From Ruminococcaceae bacterium UBA6434 (GTDB lineage: Bacteria; Bacillota; Clostridia; Oscillospirales; Acutalibacteraceae): DNA of 7,134 nt. The stretch is from positions 1 through 7,134 of the forward strand of contig DJOQ01000029.1 in assembly GCA_002437245.1 (NCBI GenBank), given 5' to 3'. The translations under genes and the position numbers were made by a program. Below, piece by piece: positions 1-5,016 of the stretch. Under the pieces are notes generated by a model. That model was not told the origin of the DNA, searched no databases, and worked only from the letters and a program-made list of their open reading frames with translations. Each line of letters begins with the position of its first letter. Within the stretch, counting starts at the first letter, position 1.

Positions 1-59
1 GGTAGAGCAGGGGACTGAAAATCCCCGTGTCATTGGTTCGATTCCGATCGGAGGCACCA
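1..59 (+). tRNA. tRNA-Phe (anticodon GAA), 5' end missing
   Basis: This is the 3' part of a tRNA cut by the window edge; it begins in the D arm. The anticodon stem is GGGGA (10-14) with TCCCC (22-26). The loop CTGAAAA (15-21) puts GAA at 17-19, which reads Phe codons. A T arm with a TTCGATT loop follows, then the acceptor 3' strand CGGAGGC, discriminator A and an encoded CCA ending at 59. The missing part is the 5' acceptor strand and the start of the D arm. The next tRNA starts only 5 nt later, so the two are probably co-transcribed. Confidence 0.93.
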
Positions 60-64
60 TAAAT

Positions 65-140
65 GCGGATGTAGCTCATCCGGTAGAGCGCCACCTTGCC
101 AAGGTGGAGGTAGCGAGTTCGAGCCTCGTCATCCGCTCCA
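65..140 (+). tRNA. tRNA-Gly (anticodon GCC)
   Basis: This is a complete 76-nt tRNA. The acceptor GCGGATG (65-71) pairs perfectly with CATCCGC (130-136). The anticodon stem CCACC/GGTGG encloses the loop TTGCCAA, giving anticodon GCC (Gly). The T arm has the GTTCGAG core. The discriminator is T and CCA is encoded at 138-140. A strong terminator hairpin starts at once after the CCA. Confidence 0.96.
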
Positions 141-176
141 AAAAGGACGCTTAAAAATATTAAGCGTCCTTTTTTC
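141..176 (+). terminator. Intrinsic terminator after tRNA-Gly
   Basis: The arms AGGACGCTTA (144-153) and TAAGCGTCCT (161-170) form a perfect 10-bp stem with a 7-nt A/T loop, followed by a T run (to 175). A matching A run on the 5' side makes it nearly symmetric, so it could stop transcription from either side. It ends the Phe-Gly tRNA unit and lies upstream of tRNA-Cys. Confidence 0.88.
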
Positions 177-200
177 CTAAATCCAATGACACAGAAATAA

Positions 201-275
201 GGCGACATAGCCAAGTGGTAAGGCATGGGTCTGCAAAACCCTGATTCCCCAGTTCAAATCTGGGTGTCGCCTCCA
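201..275 (+). tRNA. tRNA-Cys (anticodon GCA)
   Basis: The acceptor GGCGACA (201-207) pairs with TGTCGCC (265-271), followed by discriminator T and an encoded CCA at 273-275. The anticodon loop CTGCAAA gives GCA, which reads Cys codons. The D arm GCCAAGTGGTAAGGC and the T arm CTGGG/CCCAG pairing with a TTCAAAT loop are typical of bacterial tRNA-Cys. It starts only about 25 nt after the T run of the preceding terminator, leaving little room for its own promoter. Confidence 0.96.
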
Positions 276-318
276 AAAATCGGCAAGTATCATTTGATGC
301 TTGCCGATTTTATTTTTT
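276..318 (+). terminator. Intrinsic terminator after tRNA-Cys
   Basis: The stem ATCGGCAAG (279-287) pairs with CTTGCCGAT (300-308), extends inward by about 4 pairs (T288-C291 with G296-G299) to an ATTT loop, and is followed by the T-rich tract TTTATTTTTT. A matching A run on the 5' side makes it almost symmetric. It closes the tRNA cluster. Confidence 0.88.
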
Positions 319-336
319 AACTTTTTTTCAAATCAG

Positions 337-580
337 CCTTCCTTGAAAACCTAATCAAGTCCTCAGTTACTTTACCAAAGCTCTCCTTGAAAAGTTGGTT
401 GAATTACTGCCCGGGAAACTCGGAGAGATTTTGCCTCCCTTGAAAAGGGAGGTGGGTTGCCGTGAGGCAAGCCGGAGGGATTTCTTGGAAATTTATGGGA
501 TTTAAATAGAGTGTGCGTGACCTTTTTAATCCGCTTTTTGCCTCCCTTTACAAGGGAGCCTGTTTAAATTTCTCCGATTT
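337..580. repeat. Decayed palindromic repeat cluster (tandem plus inverted copies)
   Basis: This stretch holds no gene and is made mostly of one repeat family. The best copy (about 433-482) has a hairpin of CCTCCCTT (434-441) with AAGGGAGG (445-452), a second hairpin TTGCC (457-461) with GGCAA (466-470), and an end motif CCGGAGGGATT. A worn copy lies directly upstream (381-430): it keeps TCTCCTTGAAAAG at its start and TCGGAGAGATT at its end. A further CCTTGAAAA occurs at 341-349. At 541-579 there is a partial copy in the opposite direction, with hairpin CTCCCTT/AAGGGAG and, read on the - strand, an upstream TCGGAGAAATT. I believe similar elements are scattered in genomes of gut clostridia, but that is from memory. 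There is no transposase. Confidence 0.72.
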
Positions 581-612
581 TGCTTTTTCACGCTTTGGTC
601 TGTTCTAAATTC

Positions 613-641
613 TTGACAAGCTTCTGCCGCTGAATTATAAT
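613..641 (+). promoter_or_regulatory. Consensus sigma-A promoter of the thiT leader
   Basis: TTGACA at 613-618 and TATAAT at 636-641 match both consensus hexamers exactly, with the ideal 17-nt spacer. The start of transcription should lie near 647-649, about 40 nt before the TPP aptamer. Confidence 0.9.
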
Positions 642-646
642 ATTTC

Positions 647-680
647 TAAAGCTTGGTTGCGCCTCGCGGGTGCAGCTTTA
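647..680 (+). other. 5'-terminal leader hairpin upstream of the TPP aptamer
   Basis: TAAAGCT (647-653) pairs perfectly with AGCTTTA (674-680). A further GC-rich helix is possible inside (659-663 with 669-673). It starts almost exactly at the expected transcription start. It is not part of the TPP aptamer; a role in transcript stability is only a guess. Confidence 0.5.
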
Positions 681-689
681 TTGCGATAG

Positions 690-793
690 TTTAATATCGG
701 GGGTGCCGGCGAAAAAGTCGGCTGAGATTAAGGATAAATTTTCCTTTGACCCTTTAACCTGATACGGATAATGCCGTCGTAGGTAGCATTAAA
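690..793 (+). ncRNA. TPP riboswitch aptamer (THI element)
   Basis: All expected helices can be drawn. P1 is TTTAAT (690-695) with ATTAAA (788-793). P2 is GGGT (701-704) with ACCC (749-752). P3 is GCCGGC (705-710) with GTCGGC (717-722). A variable stem AAGGA (730-734) pairs with TCCTT (742-746). P4 is CCT (758-760) with AGG (781-783), and P5 is ACGG (764-767) with CCGT (774-777). The conserved CTGAGA (722-727), which holds the pyrimidine of TPP in known structures, and the block GATACGGATAATGCC for the diphosphate side are present. The element precedes a thiamine transporter gene, as expected. Confidence 0.95.
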
Positions 794-836
794 TCTCAGC
801 CTTACGGTATTTTTATATCGTGGGGCTTAATTTTTT
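792..836 (+). terminator. TPP-controlled terminator with competing antiterminator strand
   Basis: The terminator hairpin is 798-810 with 815-827: 13 consecutive pairs including G-U pairs, with a TTTT loop, followed by TAATTTTTT (828-836). Its base overlaps AATCTCAGCC (792-801), which is a perfect 10-nt complement of GGCTGAGATT (720-729), the aptamer strand carrying CTGAGA. The two folds cannot coexist. I infer that without TPP the 720-729/792-801 helix forms and transcription goes on; with TPP the aptamer closes, 792-801 is freed, and the terminator forms. Confidence 0.82.
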
Positions 837-837
837 C

Positions 838-845
838 GAGAGGGA
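838..845 (+). promoter_or_regulatory. Ribosome binding site of thiT (decides a GTG start)
   Basis: GAGAGGGA lies 8 nt before GTG at 854 and just after the T run of the riboswitch terminator. No ATG sits at a suitable distance in this frame, so GTG is taken as the start. Confidence 0.75.
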
Positions 846-853
846 TTGATATT

Positions 854-1522
854 GTGGACAAAAAGAATTCTACAAAAAGACTTACAGAGAGCGCTCTGCT
901 GCTTGCGATAGCTGTGGTGCTGGAGCTCGTTTCAAAGCTTTTGGGACTTGAGCTTCCGTTCGGAGGAACAATAACGCTTGCGAGTATGTTCCCGATAGTT
1001 CTCATTTCTTACAGATACGGTGTTAAATGGGGCTTACTTAGCGGCTTTACCTATTCGCTTTTGCAGATGATAATGGGCGCTAAGGTAGTTGCCGCAATGT
1101 TCCTGCCGGGCGACGACCAGATGGCTGTTTGGCAGGCAATATGCGTTTGCCTTCTTGACTATGTACTCGCATACACCATACTCGGCGTCGGCGGTATGTT
1201 CAAGGGCAAATTCAAAAAACCGTCTTTGGAGCTTGCACTCGGCGTATTTGTCGCTCTGCTTTTAAGATATATAGTTCATATTATATCGGGTGCGATATTC
1301 TACGGCGCATGGGCTGAATGGTTCTTCTCTCAGGAGGGCTTCTATAAGATAGGTGAGAGCATACTCGGCAAATATTCGGGCACATCTCTTTCAATAGTTT
1401 ACTCGATATTCTATAACGGACTTTATATGATTCCCGAAATAATCATAACCACCGTTGTGGCAGTTATTCTCGGCAATGTTCCGCAGATAACGGGAGTTAA
1501 AAAGCCCCAAAAAGATAAATAA
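854..1522 (+). CDS. thiT: Thiamine ECF transporter substrate-binding subunit ThiT
   Basis: This is a 222-aa integral membrane protein of the ThiT/YuaJ family, the S component that binds thiamine and docks on a shared EcfA-A'-T module, whose genes are not in this window. It has about six hydrophobic segments (roughly residues 12-31, 39-55, 59-76, 92-115, 126-150 and 183-207). Family-like signatures are RYGVKWGLLSG (54-64), LLDYVLAYTILGVGG (100-114), the stretch around H142, and YSIFYNGLYMIPE (183-195). In the latter, Y183 and N188 have the spacing of the ligand-contacting Tyr/Asn pair I recall for Lactococcus ThiT. Position 150 is Tyr where I recall Trp. The protein is about 40 residues longer than that homologue, largely from an extended segment around 151-180 and a Lys-rich C-terminal tail. 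The GTG start follows a good ribosome site, and the upstream TPP riboswitch supports the function. The next promoter begins 7 nt after the stop, with no terminator between. Confidence 0.93.
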   Translation: MDKKNSTKRLTESALLLAIAVVLELVSKLLGLELPFGGTITLASMFPIVLISYRYGVKWGLLSGFTYSLLQMIMGAKVVAAMFLPGDDQMAVWQAICVCLLDYVLAYTILGVGGMFKGKFKKPSLELALGVFVALLLRYIVHIISGAIFYGAWAEWFFSQEGFYKIGESILGKYSGTSLSIVYSIFYNGLYMIPEIIITTVVAVILGNVPQITGVKKPQKDK

Positions 1523-1529
1523 TAAACGC

Positions 1530-1557
1530 TTGACAAATTTTTTAACTGTAATATAAT
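1530..1557 (+). promoter_or_regulatory. Consensus sigma-A promoter of the leuA T-box leader
   Basis: TTGACA (1530-1535) and TATAAT (1552-1557) are exact consensus hexamers with a 16-nt spacer. The -35 box begins 7 nt after the thiT stop codon. Transcription should start near 1563-1565, leaving a leader of about 378 nt before leuA. Confidence 0.87.
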
Positions 1558-1584
1558 ATAAAACACAATCAAAAAGATCGCCTT

Positions 1585-1840
1585 TAAAAACTGTGAAGGA
1601 AACAAGACGGTTACCGTGAGTTTCAGAGAGCTGCCGTGTGGTGCAAGGCAGTACCAAGTATCCGTGTATAACTCGTTCCGGAGTTTCATAGCTGAATTCA
1701 TAGGCTGTGACGGCAGACACCGTTATATGTCAGGTCTTGTTGGAGACCGCAGAGGGCAGCTTCGGCTGCTGAATTAGGGTGGTACAGCGTGGTTTTTACT
1801 TCGCCCCTATCTTCTTCAGAGATAAGGGCGATTTTTTCTT
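1585..1840 (+). ncRNA. T-box leader, probably tRNA-Leu responsive
   Basis: The T-box core AGGGTGGTACAGCG lies at 1776-1789, and its TGGT (1780-1783) can pair with an ACCA 3' end, which fits the A discriminator of tRNA-Leu. Upstream, GAGAG (1626-1630) and GGTGC (1640-1644) flanking a CTGCC/GGCAG stem look like the stem I apex. In ATAACTCGTTCCGGAGT the best specifier reading is CTC (Leu) at 1672-1674. A GCAGC/GCTGC stem with a TTCG loop (1756-1769) precedes the core. The antiterminator can form from TAGGG (1775-1779) with CCCTA (1805-1809) and GCG (1787-1789) with CGC (1802-1804), with a 7-nt bulge TGGTACA. It excludes the terminator at 1801-1837. The leader controls leuA and probably leuB. The specifier is less certain than the T-box call; the 5' limit is approximate. 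Confidence 0.9.
1801..1840 (+). terminator. T-box regulated intrinsic terminator
   Basis: TCGCCC (1801-1806) pairs with GGGCGA (1826-1831) and, after one C-A mismatch, TATCT (1808-1812) pairs with AGATA (1820-1824). Six T follow (1832-1837). The 5' arm is shared with the antiterminator. About 100 nt with no clear structure separate it from leuA. Confidence 0.88.
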
Positions 1841-1941
1841 GCTTTGTAAAGACCGCGCTTTTTATTTTTTTGTATCGCTGCGTCGCTTGACTTTGCAAAA
1901 CGGAAAATGCGATTGGAGTACTTAACAGGAGACAAAAAATT

Positions 1942-3663
1942 ATGAAAACAAACAAGTACATTCCTTTTGAACCCATCAACATTCCGGACAGAACCTGGCC
2001 GTCCAAGACCATAACAAAGGCGCCTGTTTGGTGCTCGGTTGATCTGCGTGACGGAAATCAGGCTCTTATAGACCCCATGAACCTTGAGCAGAAGCTTGAG
2101 ATGTTCAAAACACTTGTAGACATCGGCATAAAAGAAATCGAGGTCGGTTTCCCGTCGGCTTCGAAGACGGAATATGAAATACTCCGCACCCTTATAGACG
2201 GAAATTATATCCCGGACGACGTCACCGTTCAGGTGCTTGTGCAAAGCCGTGAGCACCTTATCAAAAAGACATTTGAGGCTGTAAAGGGCGCAAAAAACGT
2301 CATCATACATTTTTATAATTCCACATCGACTCTTCAGCGCAAGGTTGTATTTAAAAAGGATATGCCCGGCATTATCGATATTGCGGTAAACGGCGCAAGA
2401 CTTATCAAAAAGCTGTCCGATGAGCTTATGGAGACCTCGGATATAAACATACGATATGAATATTCGCCCGAGAGCTTTACAGGCACGGAAATGGATAACG
2501 CGGTTGAAATCTGTCAGAGAGTTTTGGAAGAACTCGGCGCAACACCCGAAAACAAGGTTATACTTAATCTTCCGTCAACGGTTGAGGGCAGCACGCCCAA
2601 CGGATACGCCGATCAGATAGAATATTTCTGCCGTCACCTCAAAAGCTGTGACAGCGCTATAATCAGCCTTCATCCGCACAATGACCGCGGTACTGCGGTT
2701 GCGGCTGCCGAGCTTGGGCTTCTTGCAGGTGCAGAGCGTATAGAGGGAACTCTTTTCGGCAACGGCGAGAGAACGGGTAACGTGGATTTGGTCACACTTG
2801 CTCTTAATATGTATACGCAAAATGTAGACTGCAAACTTGATTTCCATGACATCAACCATATTAAAGAAGTTTACGAGGACGCCACAAAGATGAAGGTCGG
2901 TCCCCGCCAGCCGTATGCCGGTGAGCTTGTATTTACCGCTTTCTCAGGCTCTCATCAGGACGCCATAAATAAGGGCAAGGCGTTTATGCGTGAAAATAAT
3001 CCCGACAAGTGGGAGGTTCCTTATCTTCCCATAGACCCGGCTGATGTCGGCAGGGAATACGAGCCTATAATCCGTATAAACAGCCAGTCCGGCAAGGGCG
3101 GCGCCGCATATATTATGCAGGAATACGGCTTTACAATGCCCAAGGCCATGCACCCCGAATTCGGAGCGGTCGTTCAAAAGGCTTGCGACGAAAAGGGCAA
3201 GGAGCTTAAAGCCGATGAGGTATTCGAGCTGTTCTGCGAAGAATACCGCAACGTATGCGGACCTTACAAGCTGCTCAACCATAAATTCAGCGAAGAAAAA
3301 CTCGAGAGTGAGGCTCGCACCAGAGTTCATTTCACAGGCACCATAAAATACAACGGAAACGATCCCGTATCAATTGAGGGCGTCGGTTCAGGACCCATTG
3401 AGGCATTCTTTAACGCTCTTTCGCACGTCGGAATTACGGGCTATAAATTCAAGAACTATTCGGAACACGCAATTTCCATCGGTGCGGACGCCAAGGCGTG
3501 CTCTTATATCGAGCTTGAAAATCCCGACGGCAAGACCGTTTTCGGCATAGGTATTTCACACAACATAAACTATGCTTCGATAAAGGGCATTTTGTGTGCA
3601 ATAAACCGTTGCCGGCCGAATGTTGTGCGCGAACCGCAGCAGCCTATATTTGAGAAAAAATAA
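1942..3663 (+). CDS. leuA: 2-isopropylmalate synthase (long, LeuA type 2-like)
   Basis: This 573-aa cytoplasmic enzyme condenses acetyl-CoA with 2-oxoisovalerate, the first committed step of leucine synthesis. The N-terminal opening with PINIPDRTWPSKTITKAP is typical of the long LeuA subfamily known from actinobacteria and some clostridia. The TIM-barrel catalytic domain (about 25-320) carries RDGNQ (36-40), HPHNDRG (244-250) and GNGERTGNVD (273-282). By family knowledge, D37, H244, H246 and N280 bind the divalent metal, and E276 lies in the active-site loop. A linker region (about 330-440) leads to a C-terminal LeuA regulatory domain (about 455-560) with GVGSGPIEAFFNALS, where leucine feedback is expected. 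ATG follows AGGAGA at 9 nt. Expression is under the upstream T-box. leuB follows after 108 nt with no clear terminator; leuCD is not here. Confidence 0.96.
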   Translation: MKTNKYIPFEPINIPDRTWPSKTITKAPVWCSVDLRDGNQALIDPMNLEQKLEMFKTLVDIGIKEIEVGFPSASKTEYEILRTLIDGNYIPDDVTVQVLVQSREHLIKKTFEAVKGAKNVIIHFYNSTSTLQRKVVFKKDMPGIIDIAVNGARLIKKLSDELMETSDINIRYEYSPESFTGTEMDNAVEICQRVLEELGATPENKVILNLPSTVEGSTPNGYADQIEYFCRHLKSCDSAIISLHPHNDRGTAVAAAELGLLAGAERIEGTLFGNGERTGNVDLVTLALNMYTQNVDCKLDFHDINHIKEVYEDATKMKVGPRQPYAGELVFTAFSGSHQDAINKGKAFMRENNPDKWEVPYLPIDPADVGREYEPIIRINSQSGKGGAAYIMQEYGFTMPKAMHPEFGAVVQKACDEKGKELKADEVFELFCEEYRNVCGPYKLLNHKFSEEKLESEARTRVHFTGTIKYNGNDPVSIEGVGSGPIEAFFNALSHVGITGYKFKNYSEHAISIGADAKACSYIELENPDGKTVFGIGISHNINYASIKGILCAINRCRPNVVREPQQPIFEKK

Positions 3664-3771
3664 TCAGATTTCGCGGCAAAGGTATTTTGTCGTAATACAA
3701 TTCGGTGTTTTATATATCCGCTTTATTCGGCAAAACGTGCCGTGAGCGGCAGGAAAGGATATGAAGTAAAT

Positions 3772-4842
3772 ATGAGAGAACATAATATTGTAGTATTAAA
3801 GGGCGACGGTATCGGCCCCGAAATAGTTGACGAGGCGGTTAAGGTTCTTGACGCCGCAGGCAAAAAATACGGCTTTAAGATGAATTATGATTATGAGCTT
3901 ATGGGCGGCTGCGCCATAGACAAGACGGGCGAGCCGCTTCCGCAAAAAACCGTTGACGCCTGTAAAAAGGCTGACTGCGTGTTTTTGGGCGCCGTAGGCG
4001 GTCCCAAGTGGGACGGCGTCCCCGGCAATAAACGCCCCGAGGCAGGGCTTCTCGGAATACGCGGTGCGCTCGGTCTTTATGCAAATCTCCGTCCTGCAAG
4101 AATATTTGCGCCCCTTAAAGAAGCGTCGCCCATTAAAGACAGCATAACAGAGGGCGACCTTGATTTAATGATAGTTCGCGAGCTTACCGGCGGAATTTAT
4201 TTCGGCGAGCGCGGCACCGGCGTAGAAAACGGCGAAGAATATGCCTACGACACCGAAAAATATACCGTTTCCGAAATAAAGAGAATAGCAAAAACAGCTT
4301 TTGAAATGGCCATGAAGAGAAACAAAAAGCTCACGAGCGTAGACAAGGCAAATGTGCTCGATTCTTCAAGGCTGTGGAGAAAGACGGTTATCGAGATGTC
4401 AAAGGACTATCCGGAGGTTGAGCTTAACCATATGTATGTTGACAATTGCGCCATGCAGCTTGTACGCAATCCCAAGCAGTTCGACGTTATCGTGACTTCA
4501 AACATCTTCGGTGATATTCTCTCCGATGAAGCGTCTATGATATCGGGCTCCATAGGAATGCTCGCGTCGGCGTCTCTTTCCGACGGCAAATTCGGACTGT
4601 ACGAGCCGATACACGGTTCCGCACCCGATATTGCAGGGCTCGGCATCGCAAACCCGCTTGCCACAATACTTTCGGCGGCTATGATGCTCAAATATTCTCT
4701 TGATGAGGGCGAGGCTGCTGCTGATATAGAAAATGCGGTGAACGCGGCTCTCGAAAAGGTTCGTACTCCCGATATATACAAAGACGGCTTTAAAAAGGTA
4801 TCGACTTCGGGTATGGGCGACGAGGTTATAAAGAACCTTTAA
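3772..4842 (+). CDS. leuB: 3-isopropylmalate dehydrogenase
   Basis: This 356-aa cytoplasmic enzyme oxidises and decarboxylates 3-isopropylmalate with NAD+, the third dedicated step of leucine synthesis. The N-terminal VVLKGDGIGPEIV (7-19) is the family opening. Substrate-binding arginines fit R97 and R107 in GIRGALGLYANLRP, and R136. The catalytic pair is Y143 in GGIYFGERGTG and K192 in VDKANVL. Metal-binding aspartates fit D224 (YVDNCAMQL), D248 and D252 (NIFGDILSDEAS). The NAD site is EPIHGSAPDIAG (278-289). I chose ATG 3772 because homologues start a few residues before the GDGIGPE motif; a GTG at 3742 would add ten unconserved residues. AGGAAAGGA (3751-3759) is 12 nt upstream, a long spacing. 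It is probably cotranscribed with leuA; a terminator follows. Confidence 0.95.
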   Translation: MREHNIVVLKGDGIGPEIVDEAVKVLDAAGKKYGFKMNYDYELMGGCAIDKTGEPLPQKTVDACKKADCVFLGAVGGPKWDGVPGNKRPEAGLLGIRGALGLYANLRPARIFAPLKEASPIKDSITEGDLDLMIVRELTGGIYFGERGTGVENGEEYAYDTEKYTVSEIKRIAKTAFEMAMKRNKKLTSVDKANVLDSSRLWRKTVIEMSKDYPEVELNHMYVDNCAMQLVRNPKQFDVIVTSNIFGDILSDEASMISGSIGMLASASLSDGKFGLYEPIHGSAPDIAGLGIANPLATILSAAMMLKYSLDEGEAAADIENAVNAALEKVRTPDIYKDGFKKVSTSGMGDEVIKNL

Positions 4843-4861
4843 TAAAAGATAAATATTGCTT

Positions 4862-4892
4862 CGGCGGCTTCGTAAAGGCGGAGCCGCTTTTT
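4862..4892 (+). terminator. Intrinsic terminator of the leuA-leuB unit
   Basis: GCGGCTTC (4864-4871) pairs with GGAGCCGC (4880-4887), an 8-bp stem with one G-U pair and an 8-nt loop, followed by TTTTT (4888-4892). It lies 21 nt after the leuB stop. Confidence 0.85.
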
Positions 4893-4928
4893 AATTTGTG
4901 AACAAAAACTGAATTTATCGTATTTTAT

Positions 4929-4957
4929 TTGAAATATCATAAAGTAAGTGTTAATAT
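4929..4957 (+). promoter_or_regulatory. Likely promoter of the zinc-ribbon/TPR gene pair
   Basis: TTGAAA (4929-4934) and TAATAT (4952-4957) are separated by 17 nt, one mismatch from consensus in the first box and two in the second. The site lies after the leuB terminator in an AT-rich gap and about 60 nt before the start codon. Confidence 0.55.
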
Positions 4958-5001
4958 ATAGTAGTATTGCACCCGTGCGGTGTAACGCTGCAATAATTTA
5001 C

Positions 5002-5009
5002 AAGGAGGA
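5002..5009 (+). promoter_or_regulatory. Strong ribosome binding site that fixes a TTG start
   Basis: AAGGAGGA lies 7 nt before TTG at 5017. The same frame is open upstream to a GTG at 4948, but that start has no ribosome site and lies on top of the likely promoter, so TTG is preferred. Confidence 0.85.
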
Positions 5010-5016
5010 TTTTCCC

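Noticed and set aside
337..580. CRISPR array in the repeat-rich gap
   Set aside because: The repeats are unequal, abut each other, differ in direction and have no regular spacers.
1698..2310. Open reading frames on the - strand over the T-box and the leuA start
   Set aside because: They lie opposite a structured leader and a well-conserved gene, have no convincing ribosome site and show no recognisable protein features. They are shadows.
2575..3330. Open reading frames on the - strand inside leuA
   Set aside because: They overlap the catalytic and linker regions of LeuA, which is clearly the coding frame. The composition is explained by codon use in leuA.
3742..3771. Upstream GTG start for leuB
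   Set aside because: It would add residues not found in LeuB homologues and has no ribosome site. ATG 3772 gives the expected N-terminus.
3664..3771. Terminator or separate promoter between leuA and leuB
   Set aside because: The small hairpin CGGCA/TGCCG (3728-3742) has no T run, and no convincing pair of promoter boxes is present. Cotranscription is the simpler reading.
4948..5016. Upstream GTG start for the zinc-ribbon/TPR gene
   Set aside because: No ribosome site precedes it and it coincides with the likely -10 box. AAGGAGGA clearly serves TTG 5017.
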